A DNA stretch of 64,000 bases from Argopecten irradians (GCF_041381155.1 NC_091149.1:16074609-16138608), one strand, 5' to 3'; counted from the stretch's first letter, positions 47,522-60,603 are shown. Numbers and translations: made by a program. The notes: generated by a model from the letters alone, not told the origin.

Positions 47522-48634
47522 ATTATGTACATACTATAAATTTAGGTGGTCAAGACGCTTTGCTTAATATAGACTGAAGTAGGGTATGTATCGGGGTTAC
47601 ATAATTCTGCTCAAATACATCGCCATGTTTGATTTACCGCAAGTGACAAAATGAAACAATCATCAGGTAAAATGTGTTGAAGTTAAAAAAGTCAACAATA
47701 TCAGATTAAACATTGTGAAACTTGATAAATACCAGTATCATTGGGATTTTACCCAAAATGATTTTTCATACTCGAGTTACAAAAATCTTTGAAATCATCT
47801 TTCGAAGTGAAAAATTGTAGGTTTTTCCAAATATGGTAAAGTAACGCGTAGCATCATGACGGCCAAGTGAACCGTGTCGTAGATGCGAGTCGAAATGTGC
47901 TTACAAACATCGTAGCTCTAACGACTACTGTCTGTCAGAAATCCTCCCTCTGGCGTTCAGGGCTACGTTGTTGCAAGCGTTTGTTTAATGAATATCAGTC
48001 TCTGGATTTAATGTAGGGAATATATATTTGAACTCATGAGACACGGATTACAGAAAAAAACCACAGCTAATGTACTTACGACTTTACTGAATAAAGCAGT
48101 TACAACAGCTATCATGAAAATCAAAGATTCATTTCTTCCTAATATATTAATGAAATTAGGATATGTTCAAATTTATTTACAGGAAGAGACTATTGTGAGT
48201 GAGACTTATATACAGATGATATGTTTGATAATGCCGATCAAAAAGATGTGGCAGTGTTGTATGTTGTTGCTCTTTCTGCATTTACTCCCAACCTTAAAAC
48301 ATAGTTGTGATGCCATTTATTGTTGTTTCTGTACTTTAACTCCCGGATTATCAGATGATTACCTGTTACTGTCCTATATGCTAACTTTTACTGTCTTATA
48401 TGTGACTCTAATATAAGACAGTCACTTATAAGACAGTAAAAGGTAGCATATGGGAGAGTTACTCAATACGGCCTCGATACAGTTCTCTGTCCCACATATT
48501 GTACAGTTTTCAGCTTATCTCCATAACATAACCGAGTTTACATACTTCAATTGTCTATTTGCTGTATCGGCTCGCTCACCCATCACGGTAGCTACTGATC
48601 ATGAGCCGCTACATCAGTTGATAGGTCACGGCCG

Positions 48635-48668
<34 letters not shown>

Positions 48669-48959
48669 GTTTTATGGCCCATCGGTAATATAATAAAATA
48701 AAGTATTGATGCTGTTTTTGAAAGTTGTCAAATTCTTGGGGTCCATAGTTTCTTGACTGTGGTGGTGTGTAGATTTGTCGTTGAAATGATGAATACATTG
48801 TACCTTCTACTGTTCTATCGAGCACACACCTTGTGTGGTCCTCTATGTTTATCCCTCAGTCTTTCTGCCTAGCTGTCTCTCCCTCTACAAGAACTGGTCA
48901 GCTCTATTTATGATAAGTAATTTGTAGATTGTGTTAAAAAGGAGTTGCGTGGGTTAAAA
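47522..48959. other. mostly non-coding; poly(T) and small inverted repeats
   Basis: Holds a T run of 28 at 48640-48667 and an imperfect inverted repeat CTGTCTTATA...TATAAGACAG at about 48386-48440. The 126-codon frame at 48036-48416 has no domain I recognise. A short frame at 48560-48640 contains ITVATDHEPLHQLIG, faintly like a retroelement RNase H, but it is isolated. Confidence 0.4.
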
Positions 48960-49235
48960 TAATTTTAGCAAAAACACATGAGAAAACTCATTCACAATGT
49001 TGATGAAACGATGAAATGTCTAATAGTTGTATTTTGTCAGTAATAGTGCGTCTTCTTGAGAAAACAAAAATATTATTATGTCTCACATCATTGAATAAAG
49101 TGTTCATGTCGTAGTCATAATATTTATCTCGTATGTGTTTATAATCAATACAATAAAGTAAAATATGTTCCTCTGTGAGAGGAGAATCACATACATAGCA
49201 TGTAGGAGGATCCTCCCCTTTTTGTGCCAAGACAA
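48960..49235 (-). pseudogene. LINE ORF2 C-terminal zinc knuckle
   Basis: The minus-strand frame shows CYVCDSPLTEEHILLYCIDY followed by KHIRDKYY, the C-terminal Cys/His cluster of Jockey/RTE-like LINE proteins. Nothing of RT is seen upstream on this strand, so it is a 5'-truncated insertion, as is usual for LINEs. Confidence 0.6.
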
Positions 49236-49317
49236 AGTAGGGCTGTAGACAGTAAGATACTGGGCAAGACTTCGTGTAAAAAAATAAACTTTGTTTTACA
49301 ACTCTGTGTATATCAAA

Positions 49318-49677
49318 AGATGTCCACCGCTGACGAATGGTAATTTTTCTCTATCAAAAACATGAGCAGACGATTTAGTATTTTTCTTTAGTTACAAAAA
49401 AGTTACTCACTTTACACTATTACCATCATTGAATAGTTTGACGTTCCAATTTTACTTCAAGTTAAACATATAAAAAATAATTAATTGCCTCCCGAAAAAA
49501 ATCATCGGCACTATGTCCTATATGGAATGCTTTACTGATTGCGCATGCACCGAAAGAAAATGAATTATTTTGAATCACTTTTTGTGTTTATTAGACATAT
49601 GTATACACTAGTAAACACCAATTATTGTTCAAATGATGGGTATCATGTATGCTCTGTCTGAGGTGGAAAATCTTTAA
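49318..49677 (+). mobile_element. TTAA MITE, third copy
   Basis: AGATGTCCACCGCTGACGAA at the left, AGGTGGAAAATCT then TTAA at the right; the interior matches 18461-18819. The left TTAA is mutated (TCAA). Older than the 18.5-kb copy. Confidence 0.8.
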
Positions 49678-52600
49678 GTGGGCGTAATGTATGTACAGAT
49701 GATGGTAACTCTGTGTATATAGAAACAAACTTAGATATCGTAGTGCATGTACTGATGATGAAAACACTTCATCCGAAACTGGAGGCAATTGTGAATGGGT
49801 ATTGTATGGAAGAACGCCTTTTCATATTAATAAAGGAGTGAAAAGCGTTCGGGATTTGTCTAAAGGCTCGTCGAAGGTTGGGGTAAGTAAATTACAAGCT
49901 GTTTTCTGTCTAACTTGGCTCTTGATTCTATTTTAATCAAAATAGGTTACATGCGTTTACAACTTAATTTCTTATAATTTGTTTTATAAAATGAATTTAC
50001 TCTTGCAAAGGGTCGAACGTGTCTTGGTAATCGAATGTGTAATTTTGTATGCAAAGCAAATATGGCGTCGAAAGCCTTGCTTGCTTTCCGCTTCGAGTGT
50101 CAACCGTGATGGGGAATCACTCATATCTTTTCTATGCTTCATGCAACACTCTTGCGTTTCGGTGAAAAAATAATTGCAGTTTCTAAACATGCAAGAGATA
50201 ATTAGTCTCCTCATTTAGTTAAAAATCTATTGAAGAAAAAACACAATTTTCACACAAAAACAACACCTGGGCATGGTACTCAGCTTTGTTTGGCGAAGTT
50301 TTTTTTATGATTAAACACATTTAATGGCCATATTAGCAACAGGATCCTGTAAAATAACCTGTCAAACAATGTTTACCCTGTTTCCGCTGTAAGAATTAAT
50401 GAATTTATAGTACTAATTATTTGTTTCGGTGTACGCAATCATTTGCATGCGTAGTCGTGGACACCACCGGTGTTTGTATGATGAATTTTACTATTTGACT
50501 ACTTAAATTCGTATTTTCTTAGATTCCGTCTTTGCATATTACAGTTAGCTCCCTTGCGGGTAGGTATCAATTGTTACATCATCATTATCTTGAGATTGCA
50601 ATTAACGTCGTTTTTGCCAAAGAGTAAGACGTTTACTTTTACACGTAACTTCACAATCAATACCTTCCCGAAAGGGCATATAACTCTGTAATATGCAAAA
50701 ACAGAATATTTATTGGCTGGAACTTCATTGTGACGTGAGACAGAAACAATAAAAAGACGTCAAGAAAAATAACATGACGGCAGGATTACGAAGACGGCTG
50801 GACAAAAAAAGCGGCCTCTGCTTGACTTTCGGAATACATTTTGACGGGAAATTCTTTGTATTGTAAGTTTCTGTAGTTATGTGATTAAAGGTATCTTATA
50901 TTTGTGTTCATTTCATAAAATATTTGATGATACACATCTCGAAGTTTTAATTTTTACTCGCCAAGACTCTCAAAAATAAAGTTTCACAGGAAATGAGTAC
51001 TCACAAACGTAATCATCCATAATATCAATGTTTTGTATTTATCGTTTTGCATAATTAGTTAAAGCTTAATGTTCTGGTTACTCAATCAAATACCTCTCTG
51101 AATATATTTTGATGATTTCTGTTTGATTAATCACAAACGACGTTTGTGTATGATGCATTAAAATAAAATTCCTGAGTTACTTGAGTCCTGAGTTAAGTTT
51201 GATTATTAGACTTGTTTGATATAATATACCCGTTTCTCAGCTCAAAATAGTCGTCTGCTACAACACTGTCCTGTCTCTATAAGCGTAATATGCTGACTTA
51301 TACCTATGTCATGCTTGAGTTCATATCCCGACTGATATCGTATATTTGTATTATCTTTTGGTTTCACTCGTGCCTGTCATGATAACCAACATATTCGCAT
51401 ACCTTCTCCGTTGAAACTCTACATATTCAAGGGCTATTGGCCTTGACTTTGTCAGTTGTACATAGGTATACGCAGAGGACATGAAATGAGACACTTTGAA
51501 TTTCAACTTTTAGCACACCATATCTCTAAAATCAAGAAAAAAACAAATGATATTGGTAAAAAAATGAATATATACTCCAATTTCATATTAAACTTAATTG
51601 AATTCAAATTCCAGAAATGTACGAAATTCACCACTATATTTTATGGTCTAAAATGTCAACAATTATCCTTCAAATCTTCAATCTATACGTATCTAATTTT
51701 AGAATTTAATAACACCATATACTAAAATAACAACAGACCTAACTTCAGCCGAATATCTATCAAAAAAGACATCAGGAAGTAGACATATTGTTTACATAAG
51801 AGTTCGTATGAGGCCATTTAGAGTGAATTGCGTGAAGAAATTTTAACAAATAACAATAGTCCTATTTGCTAAAATATTAACAATGATGACATTAATATAT
51901 TTATTGGATTGATATAAAACACAAAAATACCGCTCCCTACATTGTCAACACACAATCAACGTAACCTTTACTAGTAGTACATTTGTACATCCTTTGAAAT
52001 GTCAACAATACACCTTTCACATTTCTGTCATTTCGACCATGGACGTTTTCTCTTGAATGTTTGGAAATATGGCATATTATTGTTTGCTTAATATATGCGC
52101 GAGAAGCATATACTTATAAGTCAATTGTCATGTCACATTGTGTCTCACTATTAAAATCCGTTAGGTCCAATACACCATCGCAAAAAATAATATCATGTGT
52201 TATTGATGAACTCATTTCGAGTTGATATTTGACGCTAAATTAACTAAAGTACAAAGTATAGCTAAAACACGGCAAATAAGCATGTTGTTGTGATTAGTCG
52301 TCCACTGGATATTTCACCTCGAAGACTCCGCCGCGGCTTAGTATTTTATAGACATAAACGGTAAGATGGTGAGAAAAATGTGAATACTGAAAGTAAAAAG
52401 CATGCCGACGACAGACACGTAATTGTGAATGCCGGCATGTGATTGCAAGGTATTTACGTTATTTATTTTCGAAAAAACGTATTTTTTTATGGCAAAGGAT
52501 TTGCTCGAGATTGGCATAGGTTTTGTTGTATTTGGTATTTACTTCCAGTCATGCTTTCCGTCTCACATTGCTTGTATGTACGGCTAATGTGTCTGAAAGT

Positions 52601-53204
52601 CAAACTAGCATGTAGCTTGCACAGACGAAAATATAAACAAAACTCCGTATTATACGTGTAACCTCAAATAACTATGAACATATATGGAAGTGTTTTTGTT
52701 TACAAACATGCATTATCATGATGAATTACAAACAGTTCTTAACACCGACAAAGGTTAGATTTTTGGTGTTACATGATTTTTCATAAATGTCGAGTTTCAA
52801 CGTTTATGAAAATATTTTTAAATGGACTAAATCGTTAAAAAATCATGTAATAAAAGAACTAAAATATTTGTAAAAGTTAATAACAATTTTTAAAAGTTTG
52901 TATAACAATTTTGTTCAAAATGGAGAAAAACTGAAAATAAATAGAAACGACCTAGTCACTATTTCATATTATTATCTTTCGGCGAGTGTAACCAATCCCT
53001 ATGTGCATGTGCGATGCGTGAACATTCAAAACATCCGATCAAAGAAAATATCATCTGTCTAATGGACATATCTGCTATCGACTGAAAACACAAATTTATC
53101 GACTACATTTTCCTGATAACTGTGTTAAATCTAATAAACGTTGAAACATATGCAGAAGATTTGTGAAAAGTTTCAAAGTGTAAATAATCCTATACTGTAC
53201 AGGT
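49678..53204. other. long non-coding stretch
   Basis: AT-rich, several short frames without family features. I see no gene, RNA or clear repeat. The segment 50700-50870 has weak resemblance to 16700-16860 (GAACTT.ATTGTGA, CAATAAA, GACGTCA). Confidence 0.4.
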
Positions 53205-53732
53205 TTTTGCAACCAAAAAATTTGGCCTGAAACATTCTTGGAGGAAGGGGCACAAAATTTGTATAAATTTTGGCTCTGATCTCCCGGGGGCAGGAGTGGT
53301 GGGGTCCAAACGGTGAAATAGCGGTAAATCCTTTAAATCGCTACTAGTCATAGAGTTATGTATGGAATGTAACAAAATTTGGCCAGAAACATCCTTGGGG
53401 GAAGGAGAACATAGTTTGTATAGATTTTGGCACTGTCCCTCCAGGGGCAGGAGGGGCGGGGAGAAATAGGGGAAATAAAGGTAAATCCTGTAAATCGCTA
53501 CTAGTCATACAGTTATCGCTACTTATCATAGAGTTCTGCATGGAACTTAACCAGAGTTTGTATAAATTTTGGCTTTGAGCCCCTGGAGCTGAAAGAATGA
53601 ATCCTAAAAGGAAAATTAAAGGTAAATCATTAAATTCCTTCGGAATAAAAACTGATCCTGTATTCAGAACATTACTCGGAATTACAATAACCAGGTGAGC
53701 GATACAGGCCCTCTGGGGCTCTTGTTCATTAT
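53205..53732 (-). mobile_element. tandem-core element, head AACAAGAGCCCC
   Basis: On the minus strand it begins AACAAGAGCCCCAGAGGGCC and continues with GCTCACCTGG. It then has about three units of ~150 bp sharing CAAAATTTATACAAA-like text and CCAAGGATGTTTCTGGCC-like text. The head is related to that of the element at 62168-63800, but the repeated core differs. Open frames here are artefacts of the repeat. Confidence 0.65.
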
Positions 53733-54489
53733 GAAATGAAACTAACAAATGTTTATTTTGATTAATTATAATAATAATAGTCTGTATTTCCACTGAAGTT
53801 TACAACATCACAAAAATCACAATATGTGTAAAGCCACTCATACAGCGGGTGTACACACTGTATATAGCACAACCATCCCTCACCTCCCAGGACAAAAGCC
53901 CATCTGGACAAATGCTTCTTTGGGATAAAAGCCTCTTCTTTATAAAACTTTTTTTTTTAATTTCGATTTTTTTTGTATAATTTTTTTTTATTTTCATTTT
54001 TTATATGATACAGGAATTTTGGTGTTATAAGAGGAAAGTGTCAAACATTAATATATTTGTATTCTTTAACAGCGGTCAAACCAGTCTAGATGAATTCAAG
54101 ATTGAAGAAAGTACCTGACTTATTAAATGTGATCATGCAACATGTCTGGTGGCCTTTCAATTTAATTTAACTTGTATCTTAATGACATAGACAATTTGTT
54201 TGGAAGTAAATAACTTTTGTGACTATAAAATTATCAATTTCATATTCTCATTTCAGAAATTGAAAGCCGTTTCGAAAAGGTAATGGCCCTTTAATGGCAA
54301 ATGTCTTAGCATTAAATTTGAAATAAAACTTTGTATGTAAGATTTATATATATAACTTTTTGATATTTATATACAGATGACATAATTATATTTTCTGATA
54401 GTTCTTCTAATCCACAAAATCGGTTTCATATATTTAGTGATGATTAACTGTACTCACTGAAAATTAAAGACTAAATAGTGTTAAACAAA
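53733..54489. other. non-coding stretch
   Basis: Includes a T-rich tract near 53948-54002. No gene seen. Confidence 0.4.
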
Positions 54490-54800
54490 ATGTATGGTGT
54501 ATTCAAATTAAAAAAATTAATAGAATGTGTGACTAAATTTACATATTTAGGTACAGTATTTTCAAACATATCTAATATGCCAAGATAATATTTAAAAAAA
54601 ACATAAATTGCAATGTACAATATTTTGAAAAAGACAGAAAATTAATCGTCCAGTTGTGTTTTGAAAAAATATTTGAAAATGTAATGAAATCAGTATTGCT
54701 ATACAGTCGGTTGTTAGTTATGGGGTTTTACGGATTTACAATCGAATAAGATTTTTCGTAAACTGCTACTGGGTTTGGGGAAATAATACACCAAGTTACC
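54490..54800 (+). pseudogene. decayed LINE fragment (RT-thumb/connector region)
   Basis: Readable pieces such as ECVTKFTYLGTVFS, then AMYNILKK and ENVMKSVLLYS across frame breaks, resemble the post-RT region of LINE ORF2 (normally followed by a YGCEVWG-like motif, here degraded). Short and heavily mutated. Confidence 0.4.
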
Positions 54801-55489
54801 GATTTTAGCCAAATAAAAAAAATATTCTAGTTTCTGGTAACCTTTTAAATGAAGGGTCGGTACATAATATAGGTAGTATTTTTATTTTTTCTCTTCAACT
54901 CAGTTTCTGGCAGTGAAAAAAAAACTGAAATAAACTTCATTCAACCTGTCTTCAATTTACAGAATTTGTACAGAAATTCTTTTTTTTATTCAAACCCCCC
55001 AAACATGAGGTTTGTATTTGTTTGCTGGAAGGCAAAGCTGATTATTATTAATAAAAATAAATCAAGGACTTTTCAAAGCCCATTAAAATCAAATTTAGAT
55101 CCAATCAATAAAAAACCACTAAACTTCTGGAACAAAAGCGCCGGTAATTTTGGATTAAAATATTGCGTTCGACTTTATAGACATCGACATGAGTGTGATT
55201 ATCGTTTATCGGATGACTGATACGTGAATATGACTCTAGGAAACAATGTATACTATTGTGAAAAAAATTACTTTAATCGAGGAGGGGGTAAGAATTACAA
55301 TATGGCAACTGTCGTCCCTTTCTCTGTTTTATAGTAAATATCCCGATTTTAAAAATAATTTTTCAAATCTCGTATTTTATAAAAAAAAATCACATGACTG
55401 TAATAAATACTCATCAGTCCATCCACCAAACACAAAAAAAATTATAACAACATCCTTTTTCATTGAGTTGGCCCCCTGTGTGTCTCCCC
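54801..55489. other. non-coding stretch
   Basis: Two short frames at 54966-55220 and 55246-55506 have no recognisable features. Confidence 0.4.
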
Positions 55490-55655
55490 TGCATATAACA
55501 CCGTAGTCTAATTAGCCGGTGCAGTAGACTGTTTAGCAGCCTCAAGTACGTAAATTGTCAAGTAAACAAAACAGAAGAAAGCACTTGTAACAAAATACAT
55601 ATTTATTATTAAATGAATGCCCTTTTTATTTCATGTTTAAATTTACCGTGGCTAA
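55490..55655. repeat. direct repeat, copy 1 (~160 bp)
   Basis: GTCTAATTAGCCGGTGCAG, then GTTTAGCAGCCTCAAGTACG and a TTTATTATTA segment; the same order occurs at 58855-59020. Confidence 0.8.
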
Positions 55656-56690
55656 CATGTTGTTCTTGGTAATATCGCGGTGAACGGTACATATTGACCC
55701 TAGGTTCGACATATTGAACTCTCCCGGTGGTTGGAGTGAATGCTGAGGACTTTTAACAAGATGTTCTTGGCGTGCCCCATAAGGGTCATTGCTCAAGCCA
55801 ACCATTCTATTACTACTAGAATTTGAGTCACCATCCTGCATGTTAGGGGGGCTGCGGCCCTCGCGCCAATGTGATGTGTGCACCGTACTCTGGTGTAGCA
55901 TACCTGCTGGTCTAACAGGCGGAGGCACGGAGGTGTCGGGAAGTACAAAGTTAGCCTGAGTGTCTATGGCCCCCTCCCGGGGGGGGGGGGGTAGCAAATG
56001 TTGACCCTACCCTGTCCTTTTGAGATTGGAATCTGAACTTGGTCGGGACATTTCAACAATGATGAGGTGATTGGAGGCGACGTTTAATAAGAATATTGGG
56101 AATATTGTGTAGAACTAATTGGTTTCCCTAGGAACTACGTACAACGTTGTTGTGTAGCAGAATTGCCTACTGGGGCATGGCATTCTCGTCCACCCCCGTG
56201 ACTGCTATAGGTATAACCCTTGTAGTCTCTTTTCCATCAAAGTGCTGATCAGCGGCCTGGCTTTGACCATTTCCCCAATATGCCCGACCTTACTTATCGG
56301 CTTGTGTGGTCACTGTCATTAAGCCAGCTGTAGGCGATACATAAGTGGCACGACGCCCCTTCCCCCTTTTAATAGCTGCAGACTTCCTATTTACCGCAAA
56401 TTTCTCCAACATGTTCCGAATTTCCTTGAATGATTGGATCATTATGTCCTCTATGCCACTATATTTCCTACTGACATGATCAAGGCCATCCTCCACGCTT
56501 TTAATTGGACGGTACCTATATATAATCCAATGCGAAAACCGTCACGGAACCAGGAAGTACAGGTGTCAAAGCTGATTTTAATGACATCTAGGAACTCGCC
56601 TATTGATAATGGTAATTCCTCTTTTTATAACGTAGAGTATTATTTCATCAGCTAGGTTCTCCACAATCCCTTGTAGGTTCATGCTGTTTT
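55626..56690 (-). pseudogene. unidentified broken minus-strand ORF
   Basis: Reading on the minus strand gives pieces in shifting frames: MNLQGIVENLADEIIL, then LDHVSRKYSGIEDIMIQSFK (56496-56290) and a 123-codon Pro/Ser/Asn-rich piece (55997-55626) ending in VHRDITKNNMLATVNLNMK. Stops separate them. The HRD-x4-N-like string recalls a kinase catalytic loop, but nothing else kinase-like is present, so I do not call it one. The low-complexity, basic and helical pieces would fit a decayed gag or ORF1. Confidence 0.35.
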
Positions 56691-56699
56691 TATTTGATT

Positions 56700-58854
56700 T
56701 GAGATGCCGTGCGAATTTTAACACAGCGTTGCGACATGCTTATGTTTTGATGGTGTGTAAGTGAGACACAAACACAAAGAAAGTTTATCGAAGATGTCTT
56801 ATGAGAATGATAGTTTAATGGGAATTAGAGGTGGTATAAGTAGATATACAATAATATAACTAGCCCTTAACTAAAACCTAACACTAACCTAACAGTACAT
56901 ATTCTAACAACAATGTAAGTTATTGTTACGTTTATTACATGTTGTATATATGTACGTATGCCGCCGAAATTAGGCAGCTGACAGCGCAAATGTACAAACA
57001 ACAGAAACCCTAACTATTTATCTAGAGAAAAAAAAACAAAAAAAAAACACGATATCGTTCAATCACACATCCGGCCTTTGTATGCCGCCGAAATGGCAGC
57101 CCACACGATTAGGTGATGTGCCGATAAACAATATGAAAACAGATTTGTCGGGAATGGTTTATTTAAAAGCCTGTCCCCCACCTAGGCCTAACCTTCAAAT
57201 ACGATAAAAATAACTTAGACACAACATATCTTTCGTTACGGTAATTGGGGTGTCTTTGGGCGACAACTTTTTTCCTATGGGTGTTATGTCTAATTTTGCC
57301 CTGAGTCACAGAGATCACTGGCTATCCTATTTTACAACTGGGGTCACTTAATAGTCAGACGATAGTACATGTAGTTAATTATTAGTTTGTAAAGAGTTTA
57401 GATAAGTCGGACTGTTGGCTGGGAAAAAATAGCTCACGTTTTTAGTTTTTGCTGTTGAGTGAAAAAAAACCTGTACTTTTAAGACTTTTAGTTGATTTAA
57501 AATAAATAAAAACATAACTGATGTAATGATTTCATTTAACAACTCATTGGCCTGCCAACCTGAAACCTTTTAGTTACAACGAAAACGTAACAACTGGTGG
57601 TCAGAAGAGGTATATATTACTGAACGAACACACATGATCAGTACAGTTAAAACTCAACAATATCATTATTACATGTACGTGGATGTATGTAGTTGATGTG
57701 TTGGATTTACCCAATGTAATGGTACAATTGGTAACATATTGATACACAGTGTACCTGTAACATTCCCATTGATATACTGTACATGGGGATATATGTATAC
57801 CTAATAAATACAGTAAAGTCTAAATCTATACCCCATGTGCTTTTTCTTTCAAATAATTTCAAAATGCGCTTATTCTTGTAATTGAAATGATATATTGATT
57901 TTTTTCCTCATATAAAGACAGTGTATACTTACTGTTTTGTATTTTTTTCCCTTTATTTATTTTTCCATTTTTTAATTAAAGTCCCTATCTAATATAAATA
58001 TAGAATTAGTATTCCAAACATGGATCTCAACGATCTTATACCAGACCCCTCCCAAAACCTACATATAGCTATGCTTTTTGTATGTGTATTTCGACCACCT
58101 GACAATTATTCTGTTACTGTCAATTTAACTAACATCCTTGCTCAGGTATGCATATTAGTCCACAACAAACTGCTATAGACAAGGATTTGGTTACCTGAAT
58201 GAACGTACGTAAAACCATAGATCAAACTTATATACTATATTTACTGGTAAAACCTTCATGTATAATCTAGCTAGAATAAATGTGCCTACTTCTCCACTGT
58301 ATCTTTCAAATAGTTTGTGAAAAGTTAAGTATTTAAAATCTAAATGGTTTTACTTAATGAGACCACATTACAATAGTTTTGATTAATTAAGCTGTCCGCA
58401 TTGGAAAAAAAGATTTGTTTCATGTAATTACGTACAATCAAGTATTAGAACTGAAAAAATTCCAATAGAAAAACATTAAAAAAATCTGATGATGGATATT
58501 TAATACGTAGTAAATCAACATTGTAAATACTAAAACTAAATGAATGATGTTGTATCAAGCATTTTTCTAAATAAATGTATTAATTTAAGCTAGATAATAC
58601 GCAGACAGAAGAATCCAGAATCGAACATTTTGCAATTTTCGGTGGATGTCAGGAAATCAGAGGTTAAGATATTGTCGTCGGTTTCTCGCAAAAATGACGA
58701 CAATTTTATAAGCACACGTCATAATGTGATTGTTTTGACGCTGAGTATGTGCAAGCTTGGAACATATACTCCATATCTAGATATGAATGTATTTTATATT
58801 GTTACCCGATATGATATACATGTATTGTCTCTCCTCAGTGAAAACACGGCCTCG
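56700..58854. other. non-coding stretch between the direct repeats
   Basis: No gene recognised. A string TAACAACTGGTGGTCAGAAG at about 57587 resembles an LTR end plus a tRNA primer-binding site, but no gag follows. Confidence 0.4.
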
Positions 58855-59020
58855 TGTTTTACACGGCGTCGTCTAATTAGCCGGTGCAGACTGTTTAGCA
58901 GCCTCAAGTACGTAAATCGTCACGTAAACAAAACACGTCAGACAAAATACACATTTATTATTATAATTGATGTCCTTTATATTTCATGTTTGTCTTCACC
59001 ACGTCTTCAATATAGTTGCA
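58855..59020. repeat. direct repeat, copy 2 (~160 bp)
   Basis: Same orientation as 55490-55655, including TAATTAGCCGGTGCAGACTG and GTTTAGCAGCCTCAAGTACG. It lies about 400 bp beyond the 3' end of methyltransferase copy C. Confidence 0.8.
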
Positions 59021-59405
59021 ATAAAAACCCATCGCCATTTCGCATCTTGACTCGATTAAATTCCTATAAATTTATATCAACTATGATCGCTATCGCAAAG
59101 ACACTGGTCCTACACCGTATACACCGGATTTCGTGCGCACACTGCACATTGTGTAACGTTGTGCAGTCACACATGGCATACATCAAAAAACGCTCGTACT
59201 AAGATGTAGTAATAGTTCATACACGTCTATCATTCAACTTCCGGTTCACTCTTTCTGTAAATATATTTTTCTTTCATTTGTGGATACCAATGTCTGACAT
59301 AGTAGGTATATGTTTACTTTAGTGGGATTACGGTTCCCTCATATCCTCTGTTTGATAATAACATACATTGTAATCAATAGAAAAATTGCAAACTGCAAAA
59401 ATACA

Positions 59406-59411
59406 TTTATT
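59406..59411 (-). promoter_or_regulatory. poly(A) signal of copy C
   Basis: AATAAA on the minus strand, 3 bases after the stop codon. Confidence 0.5.
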
Positions 59412-59414
59412 CCA

Positions 59415-59835
59415 TTAATTTTTCCTCGCAACAATGTAATAATACCCTTCAGCATCCCAGTATTTATCACCAATAGCAGATATTTCAATATACGACAATA
59501 TACTGAATCCGGCATCTAGCACTGTTTGCTTTACTTCATCTTTCGTAAAAGACTTCCCGGGAAACTTGTATTCCCCCACCTGGTAATAAGTTGCTCCGAA
59601 ATCGCAAGAGAAAATTAAAAACCCACCTTCATTGAGTACACTAGAGACGTTTTGTATGCAACGTTGAAATTCAATATTATTTTGTGCAACTTCATCTAAG
59701 CAATGTCCCGAAACTATGACATCAAATTTATTGTCGTTGATCTCAAATCCTAGTGGTTGTTTCGACATGATGTCAATGGGATAAATCCCTTTTACTTTTT
59801 CTCTTATTTCATCTTCTCTCTGTTTTGTAGTCATG
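59415..59835 (-). CDS. NNMT/PNMT/TEMT-family methyltransferase, copy C, last exon only
   Basis: Minus-strand exon of 421 nt, the same length as copy B exon 3, with an acceptor TTTTCCAG and a stop at 59415-59417. It encodes MTTKQREDEI to IVARKN, about 110 of 139 residues identical to copy B by eye, with no stops or shifts. SGHCLDE, GGFLIFSCDFGATYY and KSFTKDEV are shared landmarks; the NNMT D197 position is Cys, followed by Asp. The SAM-binding exon 2 should lie at higher coordinates, but none is visible up to 64000. Either intron 2 exceeds 4.1 kb or only the last exon was duplicated and inverted here. Confidence 0.8.
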
Positions 59836-60200
59836 CTGGAAAACAAATGAACATGTCGCAGATTATTTGTGACCTACAATACCGTTCGGATGACTAGAAA
59901 TAAAAAACAAGAAAACAATGTTTCTAATATATAAAACAGTTAAGAGTCGCGTGACCTGTATATGTTTCTATTATATTCACTTTAAAGCCGGTTAGAACTC
60001 GATACAAATCTGAGGCTTGCCGAGGGTTTTACAACATTTTGTGATCCGTGATCCCGGGGGTAAAAATCCTATCCTTCATATCCACGTATGAAAAAGTATT
60101 TTTCTCTTTCATACCTGGACGTTTTTTTATTGCAATTTCACTACTTTCATTTCCGCCAAATAATCATAATTCCCTCCCCTCCCCAGTAATGACGTTCGAA
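59836..60200. other. non-coding sequence upstream of copy C exon 3
   Basis: I searched this stretch, and the rest of the window to 64000, for the reverse complement of the SAM-motif exon and did not find it. Confidence 0.5.
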
Positions 60201-60603
60201 GTTTGTTTTTTTGTTTGGTTCATTAACGTCCTATTAACAGCTATGGTTATGTAAGGATGGCATCCCATGTATGCGATGCGTTGCGTGTATGTTGTGCGAG
60301 GGGCGTGTGTTGGGAAACTCCGGTATATTCATGTTGTGTATTCTTGTATAGTGGAACTGTTGCCTTTTTTATAGTGCTATATCACTGAAGCATGCCGCCG
60401 AAGACACCAAGCAACACAACCCACCCGGTCAAATTATACTGACAACGGGCGAACCAGTCGTCCCCACTCCCTGTATGCTGAGCGCTAAGCAAGAGCAGAA
60501 ACTACCATTTTTATATAGATTTTGGTGTGACTCTGCCATGGAACAGAACCCAGAGCCTTCCTCACAGGGGCGAACGCTCAACTCAAGGCCATAAGTGAGG
60601 CGG
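60201..60603 (-). repeat. SINE copy
   Basis: GTTTG units, TTAACGTCCTATTAACAGCT, through GGGGCGAACGCTCAACTCAA to CATAAGTGAGGCGG. It is followed directly by a GTTTGTTTGCAAAC inverted repeat. Confidence 0.8.

Noticed and set aside
48036..48416. 126-codon frame starting MRHGLQKKTT
   Set aside because: No domain, hydrophobic runs look like AT-rich composition, no splice or conservation evidence.
48560..48640. ITVATDHEPLHQLIG similar to a retroelement RNase H
   Set aside because: A single short match without neighbouring RT or integrase sequence; could be chance.
51456..51725. 89-codon frame
   Set aside because: Composition-driven in AT-rich DNA; no motif.
53190..53793. minus-strand frames of 61 and 145 codons
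   Set aside because: They read through the tandem repeat units of a mobile element.
55626..55720. HRDITKNN string resembling a protein-kinase catalytic loop
   Set aside because: No glycine-rich loop, VAIK lysine or DFG nearby on the same strand, and the surrounding frame is low-complexity and broken.
57580..57610. LTR end plus primer-binding-site-like TAACAACTGGTGGTCAGAAG
   Set aside because: No gag or pol follows on the plus strand and no matching second LTR was found.
58630..59202. 190-codon plus-strand frame
   Set aside because: Crosses the direct repeat at 58855-59020 and has no recognisable domain; long by chance in this region.
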